Source: an uncultured Bacilli bacterium (GTDB taxonomy: Bacteria > Bacillota_I > Bacilli_A > RF39 > UBA660). Taken from it: a stretch of 64,000 nt of DNA. Location: the NCBI GenBank assembly GCA_934098565.1, contig CAKOON010000001.1, positions 248,001-312,000 on the forward strand, in the 5' to 3' direction. Made by a program: the position numbers and the translations under genes. Under the pieces are notes generated by a model. The model saw only the letters and a program-made list of their open reading frames with translations, was not told where the DNA came from and made no database searches. Positions within the stretch are counted from its first letter, which is position 1. Each line of letters starts with the position of its first letter. Shown piece after piece: positions 53,829 to 63,182 of this stretch.

Positions 53829-55372
53829 CTTTTGACTTCTTTATCGTATTCTAAAATATCTAAAGGAAGCGTTCCAGATAAATACCTTCTAGTTGCGATA
53901 GTTAAGTTTTTATTTGTAGTGGCAATATTATAATGTTTTAAGAAATCATAAATTCTTCTTTTCTCTTCTTCCGTTAAATAATAAATTTTTCCCTTAACAT
54001 TATAACCAATTATATCATTTAAGAAACGCTCTAAAGTAACTGTATTGTATAAACTATTTCCAGGCGTACCACTATTTACTAAGGATGATAGGTATCTTAA
54101 ATCACTATCAGCAATTAGTTTGTTTTTCATAACTATGCTTCTTAAATCGGCTAAAGGATAATTGGTTAAAGTGGCATAATCAATAATGTCAAACTCTCTT
54201 TGACAACCATCGGATGTCATGACTCCATATTTACGGAAATATAAGACTATTTCTAAAAGGGTATCAATAAAAGAAAGTTCATATTCTTCAAGAAGAGCTA
54301 ATTGATTATTTAGGCTTGCTTTTAAAGACTCATCATCGCCACAGGCTTCTTGCAAGTATTCTCTAGCCTGCTTATATGATTTACATTTAAATGGCCATGC
54401 TTCTGATAGCACAAATTCTTTTAAAGTCATATCATGCTCTTTTAAAAACTCTAGTAAGACGTCTCTTTTTTTGGCGGAAGGTTGAGACTTTTTAGGCTCG
54501 CTTTTAGATTCTTTCAAACCAGCTTTTATCATAGCTTTATCTAAAAGGGCAAATAAATATTCTTCCTTCTTTAAAATCACTTTTCTTTCTTCGTCGTTTT
54601 TGGCTACTGCTAAGTTATGCTCCATTTCTCTAGTAAGAATAGACTTTAAATAACCAATACGTAAATCTTTAACTTCTTGTAACAAGGCAGCTACTTCTTT
54701 GGTAGCTTTGATATCACCTTCATCATTGACAATTTGAAGAATTCGGAAAGCTAAAGTATTATGAATAAATCTTGACGTCGGCACATCTTTTAAGCCATTA
54801 TAAATTTCTACTGCCCTATTATATTTTGCTAGTTCTTTGGCTGATGCATATTTTTCTAAATATAAATGACTTAAAGATTCAATATAGTTAGAGTCTAATC
54901 CTTGACGTTGGCTAACTAAGTATAAGCCTAGTTCATAACTCATCTCTAGGCTATAAACACTTAAAATGGCTTTAAAATAGATTCCTAGTTTTTGCTTTTC
55001 AATTAGATTTTTGTCTAAACTTTTCTCTTTATCAGGAACTTCACTTTCTTCTTGGGCCTTCACTGAAATATTTTCAGTACTTACTTTCTCTGTGATGGCT
55101 TCCGCTTTTAAGGCTTTTAATTTTTCACGACGAGCGGCAAGTAAGGGCTTTCTCACCTCTCTTAAAAAGGCTCTATAATTTTTTATATCTTCTTCAGAAA
55201 CAGCTAATTTGCAGGAACTAATGGCGGCAGCTTTTTCAGTAAGTTCAAGAAAAGACATATCATTTTCTTTAGCAATATCATTTATAATAGCAATAATTTC
55301 TTCTGTACTTTTATTATCTTTAAAAGCTGTATTTATAGTCCAATAACAATGAATAATCATATTTTTTTTCAT
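53813..55372 (-). CDS. Unknown large cytoplasmic helical protein
   Basis: 519 residues from ATG 55372; GTG 55378 is equally possible because AAGGAG is closer to it. No membrane helix or signal. A charged linker (about 85-125: AEAITEKVSTENISVKAQEE) separates an N-terminal part from a long helical part with repeated Leu/Tyr/Glu patterns that could be tetratricopeptide-like (YELGLYLVSQRQGL, AVEIYNGLKDVPTSR). I do not recognise a family. A TTGCAA/TAGGAT promoter overlaps the region between the PBP terminator and the start. Confidence 0.6.
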   Translation of the reverse strand: MKKNMIIHCYWTINTAFKDNKSTEEIIAIINDIAKENDMSFLELTEKAAAISSCKLAVSEEDIKNYRAFLREVRKPLLAARREKLKALKAEAITEKVSTENISVKAQEESEVPDKEKSLDKNLIEKQKLGIYFKAILSVYSLEMSYELGLYLVSQRQGLDSNYIESLSHLYLEKYASAKELAKYNRAVEIYNGLKDVPTSRFIHNTLAFRILQIVNDEGDIKATKEVAALLQEVKDLRIGYLKSILTREMEHNLAVAKNDEERKVILKKEEYLFALLDKAMIKAGLKESKSEPKKSQPSAKKRDVLLEFLKEHDMTLKEFVLSEAWPFKCKSYKQAREYLQEACGDDESLKASLNNQLALLEEYELSFIDTLLEIVLYFRKYGVMTSDGCQREFDIIDYATLTNYPLADLRSIVMKNKLIADSDLRYLSSLVNSGTPGNSLYNTVTLERFLNDIIGYNVKGKIYYLTEEEKRRIYDFLKHYNIATTNKNLTIATRRYLSGTLPLDILEYDKEVKRQLVL

Positions 55373-55451
55373 ACACACACATACTCCTTCATGACTTCTA
55401 AATATCCTAACATATTTCTCATAATTTGCAAGATCTTTCGAAAAAAATTTC

Positions 55452-55476
55452 AAAAAAACTTGGGCTATGCCAAGTT
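55452..55476 (-). terminator. Intrinsic terminator of the division cluster
   Basis: AACTTGG (55457-55463) pairs with CCAAGTT (55470-55476); on the minus strand seven T follow. It contains the stop of the PBP gene. Confidence 0.85.
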
Positions 55477-57582
55477 AAAAGTGATTTCTTCCGTACCAAT
55501 GCTGGCACCTTCTGGCAAACTTTGAGAAATAACTTTACCATTGCCATTTATTGTATAGTTCAAATTTAAAAGATGACAAAGAGCAATTAATTCACTTTTG
55601 GAGTAACCAATAACATTAGGCATGGTATAAGTGCCACTTGTTTTTAGAAAGACTTTACTATTTATTAAAACCTTATTATTTTTCTCTGGATACTGTTTAA
55701 TGATGGTATCTGAAGCTCCTAAAATAACCGGATTAAGCCCTAAAGATTTTAGCTTTTCTGCACTTGTTATAGTATCTGTGTTAAGAAAATTTTCTAAAGT
55801 TATGATATTGTTACTAGATACATTTTCGGTCTTCTTTTCTAAATTTTTATATTTAGCAATTTCATCAACGATATTGACAATAGCAGTAGCAGCATTCTTA
55901 AAAGCTCCTTGAAATTGCTTGACTGAGAAATAAATAATATATTCAGGCTCATCATAAGGAAATAACATAGCAAAGGATTTAATGTAATTGTAATCACCAG
56001 TCATGTAGCCGCCACTAGGATTAGCAATTTGCGCAGTACCAGTTTTTCCCATCACCTCGACTAAATCAGATTTAAAGTAACGAGCATCAGTTTTGCCTGA
56101 ATAAACAACGTCATGCATCATAGTTTTCATTTTATCAGTAGTTGATTTTTGCACTACTTGGCCTAATTCTTCTCTTTGGCCTTCATATATGACCTCTTTA
56201 GTTGTACTGTCTACGATTTTGGAAATAATATATGGCTTTAACATAACACCGTCATTAGCAATAGTTGTTAAAGCTTGAATATTTTGAATAGGCGTGGTCG
56301 TAATTCCTTGACCGAAAGAAGCGGTAGCAATTTCGGTAGCATAATTAAAGTTAATGGTGCCACTTGCTTCATCAGGTAAAGTAATGCCCGTTTTTTGGCC
56401 AAATCCAAACTTGGTATAGTATTCAGCTAATTTTTCTTTGCCAAGACGTTGACTAAGAATAGTAGCAGCGACATTGGAAGAATAACTAAAGCCTTCATCA
56501 AAAGTAATACTACCCCACCCGACATTGTTAAAGTCTTTAATAGTGGCATCACTGACCTTAATTGTTCCAGACATATATTTTTCATCGCCATCATAAAGAT
56601 CACTGTCAATTGCACTCATAAAAGAAAATATTTTCATTGTAGAACCAGGTTCATAAGAGTAAGAAACTAAAGGATTTAAATAATTAGTCATATTTAACTT
56701 ATTAGCATCAAAGGATGGTGAGGCCCCACTAGCTAAGATGGCCCCCGTTTTAGCATCAGCAACGGTCAAAGTCAACCAAGTATAATTAAAATTACTTGAT
56801 AGATTATTAATTTCTTGTTCAACAAAAAGTTGAATGTTATTATCAATAGTTAAGTAAATATCAGCGCCAGATTTAGACTCTTTAACATTTTCTTCAGCAT
56901 AAGGAAGTTTATAACCATAATTATCTGTTTGATACTCACTAAAGCCGTTTTCACCTTTTAAATAGGCATCACAGTACTTTTCAATGCCCATTTCACCACC
57001 TATATTACCTTCATCATCTTTTTTAGAATAGCCAACAATGTACGAAGCAAAATCTCCCATCTGATAATATCTTTTAGAAGAAGTAAGAAAATCCAGACCG
57101 GGTAAGTTCAAGGCTTCTATTTCTAATTTTAAACTTTCAGAAATATCTTTAGCATAAGTAAATTCAACTTGATATTTATTTTCCGTATTTAATCTTTCCA
57201 AAATATAATCATAAGTCATATCTTTATTACCATATTTACTGAATACTTCACTTAGCTTCTGTGCTGTTAATTCTTTATCAACAACATGCTGAGGTTTATT
57301 AGGATTTGTTGTTCTTGTATCACTTAAATAAGCTATTAAAGTATAAGAATTGACTGTATTAGCTAGATAATTACCACTTTTATCATATATGTTACCACGG
57401 TGGGCATAAAGTATTTTCTTGGTCGTGTTTCTTTTTTCGGCATACTCTTTTAAATCAATTCCATCAATTTCTTTAGATAAAGAAATGTAGATAAGTTTGC
57501 CAATTAAAACTAAAAAGCAAAGGCTTAAGAAGAGAAAAACAAGCTTACTAAAATGAATGTTTTTATTTATTTTACTTTTCAT
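55465..57582 (-). CDS. ftsI: Class B penicillin-binding protein with PASTA domain (PBP2B/PBP2x-like)
   Basis: Septal peptidoglycan transpeptidase. 705 residues: one membrane helix (about 12-34), dimerisation domain (RGNIYDKSGNYLANTVNSY), transpeptidase domain with SxxK in YEPGSTMKIF (Ser near 314), SxN in FSYSSNVAA, and KTGTAQ near 509. A C-terminal PASTA domain covers about 638-705 (MPNVIGYSKSELIALCHLLNL), and a weaker one precedes it. Third gene of rsmH-ftsL-pbp; its start overlaps ftsL by 11 bases. Confidence 0.94.
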   Translation of the reverse strand: MKSKINKNIHFSKLVFLFLSLCFLVLIGKLIYISLSKEIDGIDLKEYAEKRNTTKKILYAHRGNIYDKSGNYLANTVNSYTLIAYLSDTRTTNPNKPQHVVDKELTAQKLSEVFSKYGNKDMTYDYILERLNTENKYQVEFTYAKDISESLKLEIEALNLPGLDFLTSSKRYYQMGDFASYIVGYSKKDDEGNIGGEMGIEKYCDAYLKGENGFSEYQTDNYGYKLPYAEENVKESKSGADIYLTIDNNIQLFVEQEINNLSSNFNYTWLTLTVADAKTGAILASGASPSFDANKLNMTNYLNPLVSYSYEPGSTMKIFSFMSAIDSDLYDGDEKYMSGTIKVSDATIKDFNNVGWGSITFDEGFSYSSNVAATILSQRLGKEKLAEYYTKFGFGQKTGITLPDEASGTINFNYATEIATASFGQGITTTPIQNIQALTTIANDGVMLKPYIISKIVDSTTKEVIYEGQREELGQVVQKSTTDKMKTMMHDVVYSGKTDARYFKSDLVEVMGKTGTAQIANPSGGYMTGDYNYIKSFAMLFPYDEPEYIIYFSVKQFQGAFKNAATAIVNIVDEIAKYKNLEKKTENVSSNNIITLENFLNTDTITSAEKLKSLGLNPVILGASDTIIKQYPEKNNKVLINSKVFLKTSGTYTMPNVIGYSKSELIALCHLLNLNYTINGNGKVISQSLPEGASIGTEEITFNLA

Positions 57583-57871
57583 CAGTATCGTCCTTATCTA
57601 TACTTGTAATATTATTATTTTTATAAGATAAACCGTTTTCTTTAGCTATTTCTCTTATTTTATCTAAAGAAGCTAATTCGTTGATTTGCATTTCTACAGA
57701 TTCATTAATCTTAGTTTGTTTTTCAATATTATTTTTTAATTTTTCTACTTCAATATTGATTTCACTTAGTTTAGCACGGGTAATAACTTGAAGAAGTGGA
57801 GAAAAAATGAGGACTAAAATTATTAAGATGAAGATTTTTTTATCCCTTTTATTATTCTTTTGTGGTTTCAT
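57572..57871 (-). CDS. ftsL: Cell division protein FtsL-like
   Basis: 99 residues: charged head (MKPQKNNKRDKK), one membrane helix (about 14-30, IFILIILVLIFSPLLQV), then a coiled coil (LSEINIEVEKLKNNIEKQTKINESVEMQINEL) and a short end (LDKIREIAKENGLSY). Sequence conservation is low in this family; size, topology and its place between rsmH and the PBP gene make the call. Start ATG 57871 with AAAGGA upstream, next to the rsmH stop. Confidence 0.85.
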   Translation of the reverse strand: MKPQKNNKRDKKIFILIILVLIFSPLLQVITRAKLSEINIEVEKLKNNIEKQTKINESVEMQINELASLDKIREIAKENGLSYKNNNITSIDKDDTDEK

Positions 57872-57872
57872 T

Positions 57873-58787
57873 TTAAATCCTTTCTGCAATGCGTAATTTA
57901 GCACTTTTACTGCGAGAATTTTCCACTAGTTCCTGACTACTAGGAAGGATAGGCTTTCTGGTTACTAGTTTTAATTTGGGCTTATATTCCTCTGGAATGA
58001 CTGGTAAGCCTTTAACTAGTTCATTGACTTCACTATTTTCTTTAAAATATTTTTTTACAATACGGTCTTCTAAAGAATGAAAAGTTATGATAGCAACTCG
58101 ACCCTCTTTATTTAAAAGTTCCAAAACATCAGGTAAAACTGCTTTTAGAACTGATAATTCTTTATTGACTTCTATTCTGATAGCCTGAAATATTTTACGT
58201 TCAGGATGGTTCTTATAAAAGTAATTAGCGCCGACGGCTTGTTCGATAACATTTACTAATTCTAAAGTGGTCTTAATGGGTCTTTTAGCAATGATTTTAT
58301 TAGCAATTAAACGACTTTGCTTTTCATCACCATAAGTAAAAAAGATATCAGTTAAAGCCTCTTTCGAATATTCATTGACAACGTTTTCAGCACTTAAAGA
58401 CGCACTAGTGTCCATCCGCATATCAAGAAGCCCATCTTTACTAAAGCTAAAACCACGGGAAGCATCATCTATTTGAGGAGACGAAACCCCTAAGTCAAAG
58501 ACAATTCCATCGATTTTCTTAACTTTTCTTTTTTCTAACTCAGCTTTTAGGTTAACAAAATTACTTTTTATCAAAGTATAGTTAGAACTAATTTTTTGCA
58601 GACGCTTATCCGCATAGGAAATAGCCATCTCATCTTCATCAAATGAATATAAGTGTCCAGTCGTTAATTTTTCTAGGATTTTACTAGAATGACCACCTAA
58701 TCCAAGGGTAGCATCAACATAGATTCCATCTTCTTTAATATTTAAATTTTCAATTGTTTCATTAAGCAAAACACTATAATGTTCCAT
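57873..58787 (-). CDS. rsmH: 16S rRNA (cytosine(1402)-N4)-methyltransferase
   Basis: Methylates C1402 in the ribosomal P site. 304 residues: HYSVLLNETIENLNI, VDATLGLGGHSSKIL (SAM site), FDEDEMAISYA, GIVFDLGVSSPQIDDASRGFSF, LDMRMD, FQAIRIEVNKEL, ITFHSLEDRIVKKYF, and the end NSRSKSAKLRIAE. First gene of a short division cluster; mraZ, usual directly upstream, is absent here. AAGGAAG precedes ATG 58787. Confidence 0.97.
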   Translation of the reverse strand: MEHYSVLLNETIENLNIKEDGIYVDATLGLGGHSSKILEKLTTGHLYSFDEDEMAISYADKRLQKISSNYTLIKSNFVNLKAELEKRKVKKIDGIVFDLGVSSPQIDDASRGFSFSKDGLLDMRMDTSASLSAENVVNEYSKEALTDIFFTYGDEKQSRLIANKIIAKRPIKTTLELVNVIEQAVGANYFYKNHPERKIFQAIRIEVNKELSVLKAVLPDVLELLNKEGRVAIITFHSLEDRIVKKYFKENSEVNELVKGLPVIPEEYKPKLKLVTRKPILPSSQELVENSRSKSAKLRIAERI

Positions 58788-58824
58788 AATCCACTTCCTT
58801 TATATTTAGTTCTTTCTAAGGTTA

Positions 58825-58853
58825 ATCTTACTATAATTTGAGATTTTTGTAAA
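58825..58853 (-). promoter_or_regulatory. Promoter TTTACA-17-TAAGAT before rsmH
   Basis: Minus strand -35 TTTACA (58848-58853) and -10 TAAGAT (58825-58830), with a 17-base spacer. It drives rsmH-ftsL-pbp. Confidence 0.6.
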
Positions 58854-58876
58854 CAAAAGAGCCTAAGAAATTAGGC
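58851..58876 (-). terminator. Intrinsic terminator of the unknown gene at 58933
   Basis: GCCTAA (58861-58866) pairs with TTAGGC (58871-58876) around GAAA/TTTC; on the minus strand TCTTTTG follows. It abuts the rsmH -35 box. Confidence 0.6.
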
Positions 58877-58932
58877 CTAGACATTATTTTTACAAAATTA
58901 TTAATAGTTTTTTAGAATAAATATTATCCTGT

Positions 58933-60348
58933 TTAATAGCGATTACTTTTTCTAGCATTCGTTTCTAAAAAATTCAGCATGATTTCATAACGAGTTTCAG
59001 AATATTCAATAGCCTTAGCAATTGCGGCCTTGTCATTAGCAATCTCTGGACGTTCGCTAATTTTTAAATATTGAAAATAAGGGTCATTAACTTTTTTCTG
59101 CATAACTCCTTTAATAATATAAGTGTTATTGGGACCAAAAGAAAATAGTATTCTTAACTGGTCAGTATATTTTATTTCATAAAAATTAGAAATATCGAGA
59201 ATTTTTCTTGTAACATAGCCACTATCATTACCAATTTCAAAATTAGTTAATAATTCTCTTACTCTGTTATAGCATTCTTCTGGTAATTCATCTAAATCAC
59301 GCTCAATATATGATTTTTTATCATCAGAGCTATAATCATTAGAACTTAGTATCAATGTTCTTGTAAGAGCATCTTGCGATTTCCAGCTAGTTTCCTCTTC
59401 AATGCTCACTTTTCTAGGAAACGATGCTTGTTCCTTAGTTACTTCTAATCGCTTTTTATTTAGATAGTTAATCAAAAATAAATAGTGATTATAATCGTTG
59501 ATAACTCTATCTAATTCTTCAACCAATAGAAAGCTAAAATTATCAGCTAACAAAGTGTCTTTTAAAAGATTTATATTATCAATAACCAAGTTAATTAGAC
59601 AACTATATATATATTTCTTATCAATAGAACTATACTTATCCAGACTAGCAAAATATTCATCTAACTGGTCAAGACTATATTTTTCTTCAATTACAGCAGT
59701 CGTACCGTCTAAAAAGTTAACAGCTTGGCTGCTCACACCTTGTTGGTTGATATCTATTTGGTTATACTTGGAATTAATTAAAATTAATGTTGTTCCTGCA
59801 GACATTTTAAACTCTGGGCTTTTATACCAGAACAATGCTACTTTAGCTCGATATTTATCCTCTCTTGTAAATGTAGTGGCTTTATTCATTAATTCAGTTA
59901 AGAATCGAACTTCTTCAGTTGTCAAGGTATCTGTGATTCGTGCCTCTATTTTTGAAAGAATAGAATCATAAAGGTTTGTTTGGTTTTCAAATTCAATGTG
60001 TAGGGACATTAATTCTTCTGATTTATTGAGAAAAATATTGTAGTAATAATTAACTGTGTTAATAGCCGCATAATTTTTATTTATAACATAATCATCAACA
60101 CTTTTAACAAAACGTTCTTGATCTTTTTCACTTAATCCTAATCTTCTAAAGTCAATTTTTCTTATTTGATGATATTTATCTTTTAATTTTTTATTAAACA
60201 AAGACAATACCTCTTTATAGTAAAACAATGAATTTTCTAGTCTAGCTAGTGTCCTAGGAATATTTTGACAATCAATACGATAGTTAAAACGCACAAGATT
60301 TTTAACTTTTTTTATAAAATAATCATAATTAAATGCTTGATATGGCAT
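58933..60348 (-). CDS. Unknown helical protein with a RelE/HigB-like C-terminal stretch
   Basis: 471 residues, soluble. The first 350 are helical with no motif I recognise. Residues about 395-440 (NFYEIKYTDQLRILFSFGPN, then TYIIKGVMQKKVNDPYFQYL) resemble the core of the RelE/HigB (Gp49) toxin fold: '.EIR...QIRILY.f......LLHGF.KK....P'. If real this would be a fusion of a toxin-like domain to a long helical part; no antitoxin gene is adjacent. The start ATG 60348 has AGAGG upstream and its own promoter. Confidence 0.55.
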   Translation of the reverse strand: MPYQAFNYDYFIKKVKNLVRFNYRIDCQNIPRTLARLENSLFYYKEVLSLFNKKLKDKYHQIRKIDFRRLGLSEKDQERFVKSVDDYVINKNYAAINTVNYYYNIFLNKSEELMSLHIEFENQTNLYDSILSKIEARITDTLTTEEVRFLTELMNKATTFTREDKYRAKVALFWYKSPEFKMSAGTTLILINSKYNQIDINQQGVSSQAVNFLDGTTAVIEEKYSLDQLDEYFASLDKYSSIDKKYIYSCLINLVIDNINLLKDTLLADNFSFLLVEELDRVINDYNHYLFLINYLNKKRLEVTKEQASFPRKVSIEEETSWKSQDALTRTLILSSNDYSSDDKKSYIERDLDELPEECYNRVRELLTNFEIGNDSGYVTRKILDISNFYEIKYTDQLRILFSFGPNNTYIIKGVMQKKVNDPYFQYLKISERPEIANDKAAIAKAIEYSETRYEIMLNFLETNARKSNRY

Positions 60349-60378
60349 AAGGGCCTCTTTTCTATTCTAATCTTAATC

Positions 60379-60407
60379 ATTATATAGTTTTTTAAATTAA
60401 AATACAA
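60379..60407 (-). promoter_or_regulatory. Promoter TTGTAT-17-TATAAT on the minus strand
   Basis: -35 TTGTAT (60402-60407) and -10 TATAAT (60379-60384), with a 17-base spacer. It serves the unknown gene starting at 60348. Confidence 0.75.
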
Positions 60408-60430
60408 TATATTCCCAAAAATTCAGTACT

Positions 60431-60454
60431 AAAAAAGAGCTTTACTAAGCTCTT
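60431..60454 (-). terminator. Intrinsic terminator of efp
   Basis: AAGAGCTT (60435-60442) pairs with AAGCTCTT (60447-60454) around TACT; on the minus strand a T run follows. It contains the efp stop. Confidence 0.85.
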
Positions 60455-61005
60455 GATGAATATTTACCGTCTTTTGTAGAAATAATAATATGTTCACCTT
60501 GATTGATAAACATTGGTACTTTAACAACATAACCAGTTTCGATTGTCGCATCTTTTAAGGCGTTATTTGTTGTATTACCTTTTGTTGCTTCGGTAGTTTC
60601 AACTACTTCAAACTCGATTTTTTCTGGTAAATCAATACCAATTATTTCACCCTCATAGAAATTGATAACGATTTCTAAGTTTTCTTTTAAATACTTTTTT
60701 TCTTCTTCTAATTTACTAGCTGGCACTTCAATTTGTTCATAAGTAGCAGTATCCATAAAAACATAATTGTCCCCAGTACTGTACAAGTATTGCATAGGTT
60801 TTCTATCAATATGAGCTTTTTCTACTTTAATATTTGTATTGTAAGTATCTTCAACGATTGAACCAGTTTTCAAGTTTCTTAGCTTAATTTTAACAAAAGC
60901 AGCACCTTTACCTGGTTTTACATGTTGAAATTCAACTATTTGACATAGTTTACCATCCATGATGATAGTCATGCCATTTTTTATATCATTAATGTTGATA
61001 TTCAT
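60445..61005 (-). CDS. efp: Elongation factor P
   Basis: Relieves ribosome stalling at polyproline. 186 residues: three beta-barrel domains. The N-terminal tip loop is FQHVKPGKGAAFVKIKLRNLKTG with Lys33 at the position that is modified in many bacteria (5-aminopentanol or lysyl groups); no modifying enzyme is in the window. The C-terminal end reads TIETGYVVKVPMFINQGEHI. rpmG lies just upstream on the same strand. Confidence 0.97.
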   Translation of the reverse strand: MNININDIKNGMTIIMDGKLCQIVEFQHVKPGKGAAFVKIKLRNLKTGSIVEDTYNTNIKVEKAHIDRKPMQYLYSTGDNYVFMDTATYEQIEVPASKLEEEKKYLKENLEIVINFYEGEIIGIDLPEKIEFEVVETTEATKGNTTNNALKDATIETGYVVKVPMFINQGEHIIISTKDGKYSSRA

Positions 61006-61024
61006 AATATAAGCCTTTCTTTAA

Positions 61025-61189
61025 TTATTTTTTCTCTTTATGTGTTGTTTTTCTGCCACAATTACTACAATATTTTTTAGTTTCTAACTTTTCTGGAGTA
61101 TTTTTCTTATTTTTACTTGTAGTATAATTTTCATGCTTACATTCTTGGCATGCTAAAGTAACATAATTTCTATTTTCATTTTTTGCCAT
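61025..61189 (-). CDS. rpmG: 50S ribosomal protein L33
   Basis: 54 residues, zinc-binding type: [19 protein letters not shown], then [15 protein letters not shown], with two CxxC pairs. GGAGG lies seven bases before ATG 61189, and a promoter with TTGCAA and TAAAAT is just upstream. It is followed by efp on the same strand and may be cotranscribed with it. Confidence 0.95.
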   Translation of the reverse strand: MAKNENRNYVTLACQECKHENYTTSKNKKNTPEKLETKKYCSNCGRKTTHKEKK

Positions 61190-61219
61190 AAGTATCCCTC
61201 CTTTGCATCACTCTTAAGT

Positions 61220-61247
61220 ATTTTACCATACTTTTATGGTTTTGCAA
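61220..61247 (-). promoter_or_regulatory. rpmG promoter TTGCAA-16-TAAAAT
   Basis: Minus strand -35 TTGCAA (61242-61247) and -10 TAAAAT (61220-61225) with a TGG extension and a 16-base spacer. It overlaps the end of the PBP gene. Confidence 0.65.
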
Positions 61248-63120
61248 ACAAATAATTCGTGATTTCTGTACTTATTAAACGGTGGAGAGGGGCGTTATAC
61301 TTTACTTTAGCCCCTTCAATCGAAATATTAGGATTTAAGACGACTAAAGAATACTCAGGATTATCATAGGGAAAGTAAGCCGCAAAAGTCGTATTGATGG
61401 TAGTAACTTTTTTAGCATAGTAGTTCTGAGCAGTCCCAGTTTTGCCAGCAGGCTGGTATTTTTTATTGATAAAGTTATTAGCAGTCCCACCGTTTACAAC
61501 CTCATAAAAACCCCTTTGAATTCTTTTAAGATACTCTGGTTCTAAGCCAATATCATTAATTTTACTTACTCGCCCTTTTTGAAAAGATAAAGTCATTCTC
61601 TTTCCATTGTTAGCGATAGTATTAATGTAACTAAGGATTTGTAGAGGAGTATAGGTATCATATTGACCAATAGCTAAATTAAGGTATAAGTCGCTAGCAA
61701 CTTTATCCCCTTGAATACCAATGTTTTCTTTGGGATAGTCAATGGCAGTCGGACTACCTAGACCAAATGTTTTAAAGACACTTCGATATTTTTCAAAATC
61801 GGCTTTAGTTACTTGCAAATCCATATTATATTTATAAGTCGCATTAGCTACTTTAATAGCAGTCAAAAACTGATAATAATTACTGGAATGTTTAAGCGCT
61901 GTAATATCATTTAGATAGCCCAACTCTTTATAAGAACATTTTTTAGGTACACGATAAATTTTAATACACGAGTCTTTATAAAACTTAGTAGTATCAATAG
62001 CGTTATTTAGATAGCCAACAGTAGTAGAAGCCCCTTTAATAACAGACCCAACGGTATAACTAGAAAGAATAGCACTACTAGAAATATCGGTAAAAGTACC
62101 ATCTTGATACTTTAAACCACTTATTGCTAAGATAGCTCCAGTTTTAGGACTACTCAAAATAGTATAATTAGTGTCAAAATAATCGGTATTAGTCATTTTC
62201 TTTACTTTAAGCATATTATTTTTTTGAATTTCTAGTAGTTTTAGTTCTAAATCTAAATCAATATTTAAGATTAAATCTTCGCCTGAACTTCCCTTCTCGA
62301 CTAAACTTAAAGTATTATCGTTATTGATAATATATTTATCTTTTTTTCCGTGTAAGGTCTCTTCATAAAACAATTCTAAACCAGAAAGACCGACTAAATC
62401 ATTTTTGAGATAACCTTTTTCTAAGTAAGATGCCACATCTTCTTTTTGAATAGAACCGACACGTCCGATGATACTGGGAACAATATTATAAAGATTTTCT
62501 CTTTCATAAACATAATCACAAGCTAGACCAGTTAGATTATATTCGGTAATTTGCATACATACGTTCTCGCTAACATTTTTTAAAACAATTTTAGTATCAT
62601 AGGCATAACCATTAGTAAGTAGATAATAAGTATGAATAGCTAAACGGTCTTTAAGAGTATATTTCTCAATTTCTTTATCAATCCGATTATACTTAATCTT
62701 TTCAATCTCAGCATTGGTAATTTTTCGATATTTAAGGTTGTCTTTATCAATATTAGTTAACAGATAGTTAGTATTTTCTGTTAAAAGGTAATACTTTTTC
62801 AACTCATCTTTAGTAGCTTCATCAGTTAAGTTAAGAATACTTATTAGTTTATAAGCCAAATTAATGAGATAATCGGTATCCGGATTATTAATAAGACGAT
62901 AAGTAATAATATTAATTTTTTTGTTATCAATTAAAACTTTACCATTAGTATCTAAAATTCGTCCTCGGTAGTCAGTAAGTCCATAAAAATATTTAGTGGT
63001 AGCTTTTTCATAAAGATTTAAATAGTAATCGTGATTTTTAATTCTTAAATCATAAAAGCGGTATGTAAAAAGTCCAAAAATTAGAATGACTATGATAAGT
63101 AAAAAGCACTTTTTTTTCAT
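61234..63120 (-). CDS. Class B penicillin-binding protein (PBP2/MrdA-like)
   Basis: 628 residues from ATG 63120 (GGTGA upstream; ATG 63132 alternative). One membrane helix (about 5-22), dimerisation domain with YRGRILDTNGKVLIDNKK, then LVGLSGLELFYEETLHGKKDK, and transpeptidase with SxxK in YTVGSVIKGAS (Ser near 357; the usual preceding Pro is Val), SSN in LKHSSNYYQF, KTGTAQ near 558. It lacks PASTA domains and is distinct from the division PBP; a role in elongation is inferred. No rodA or mreC is adjacent. Confidence 0.9.
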   Translation of the reverse strand: MKKKCFLLIIVILIFGLFTYRFYDLRIKNHDYYLNLYEKATTKYFYGLTDYRGRILDTNGKVLIDNKKINIITYRLINNPDTDYLINLAYKLISILNLTDEATKDELKKYYLLTENTNYLLTNIDKDNLKYRKITNAEIEKIKYNRIDKEIEKYTLKDRLAIHTYYLLTNGYAYDTKIVLKNVSENVCMQITEYNLTGLACDYVYERENLYNIVPSIIGRVGSIQKEDVASYLEKGYLKNDLVGLSGLELFYEETLHGKKDKYIINNDNTLSLVEKGSSGEDLILNIDLDLELKLLEIQKNNMLKVKKMTNTDYFDTNYTILSSPKTGAILAISGLKYQDGTFTDISSSAILSSYTVGSVIKGASTTVGYLNNAIDTTKFYKDSCIKIYRVPKKCSYKELGYLNDITALKHSSNYYQFLTAIKVANATYKYNMDLQVTKADFEKYRSVFKTFGLGSPTAIDYPKENIGIQGDKVASDLYLNLAIGQYDTYTPLQILSYINTIANNGKRMTLSFQKGRVSKINDIGLEPEYLKRIQRGFYEVVNGGTANNFINKKYQPAGKTGTAQNYYAKKVTTINTTFAAYFPYDNPEYSLVVLNPNISIEGAKVKYNAPLHRLISTEITNYLFAKP

Positions 63121-63182
63121 CAATTTCACCATTATTAGTATTACAAAGTTTACCTAATTCATACAATTTAATGGGTGATATT

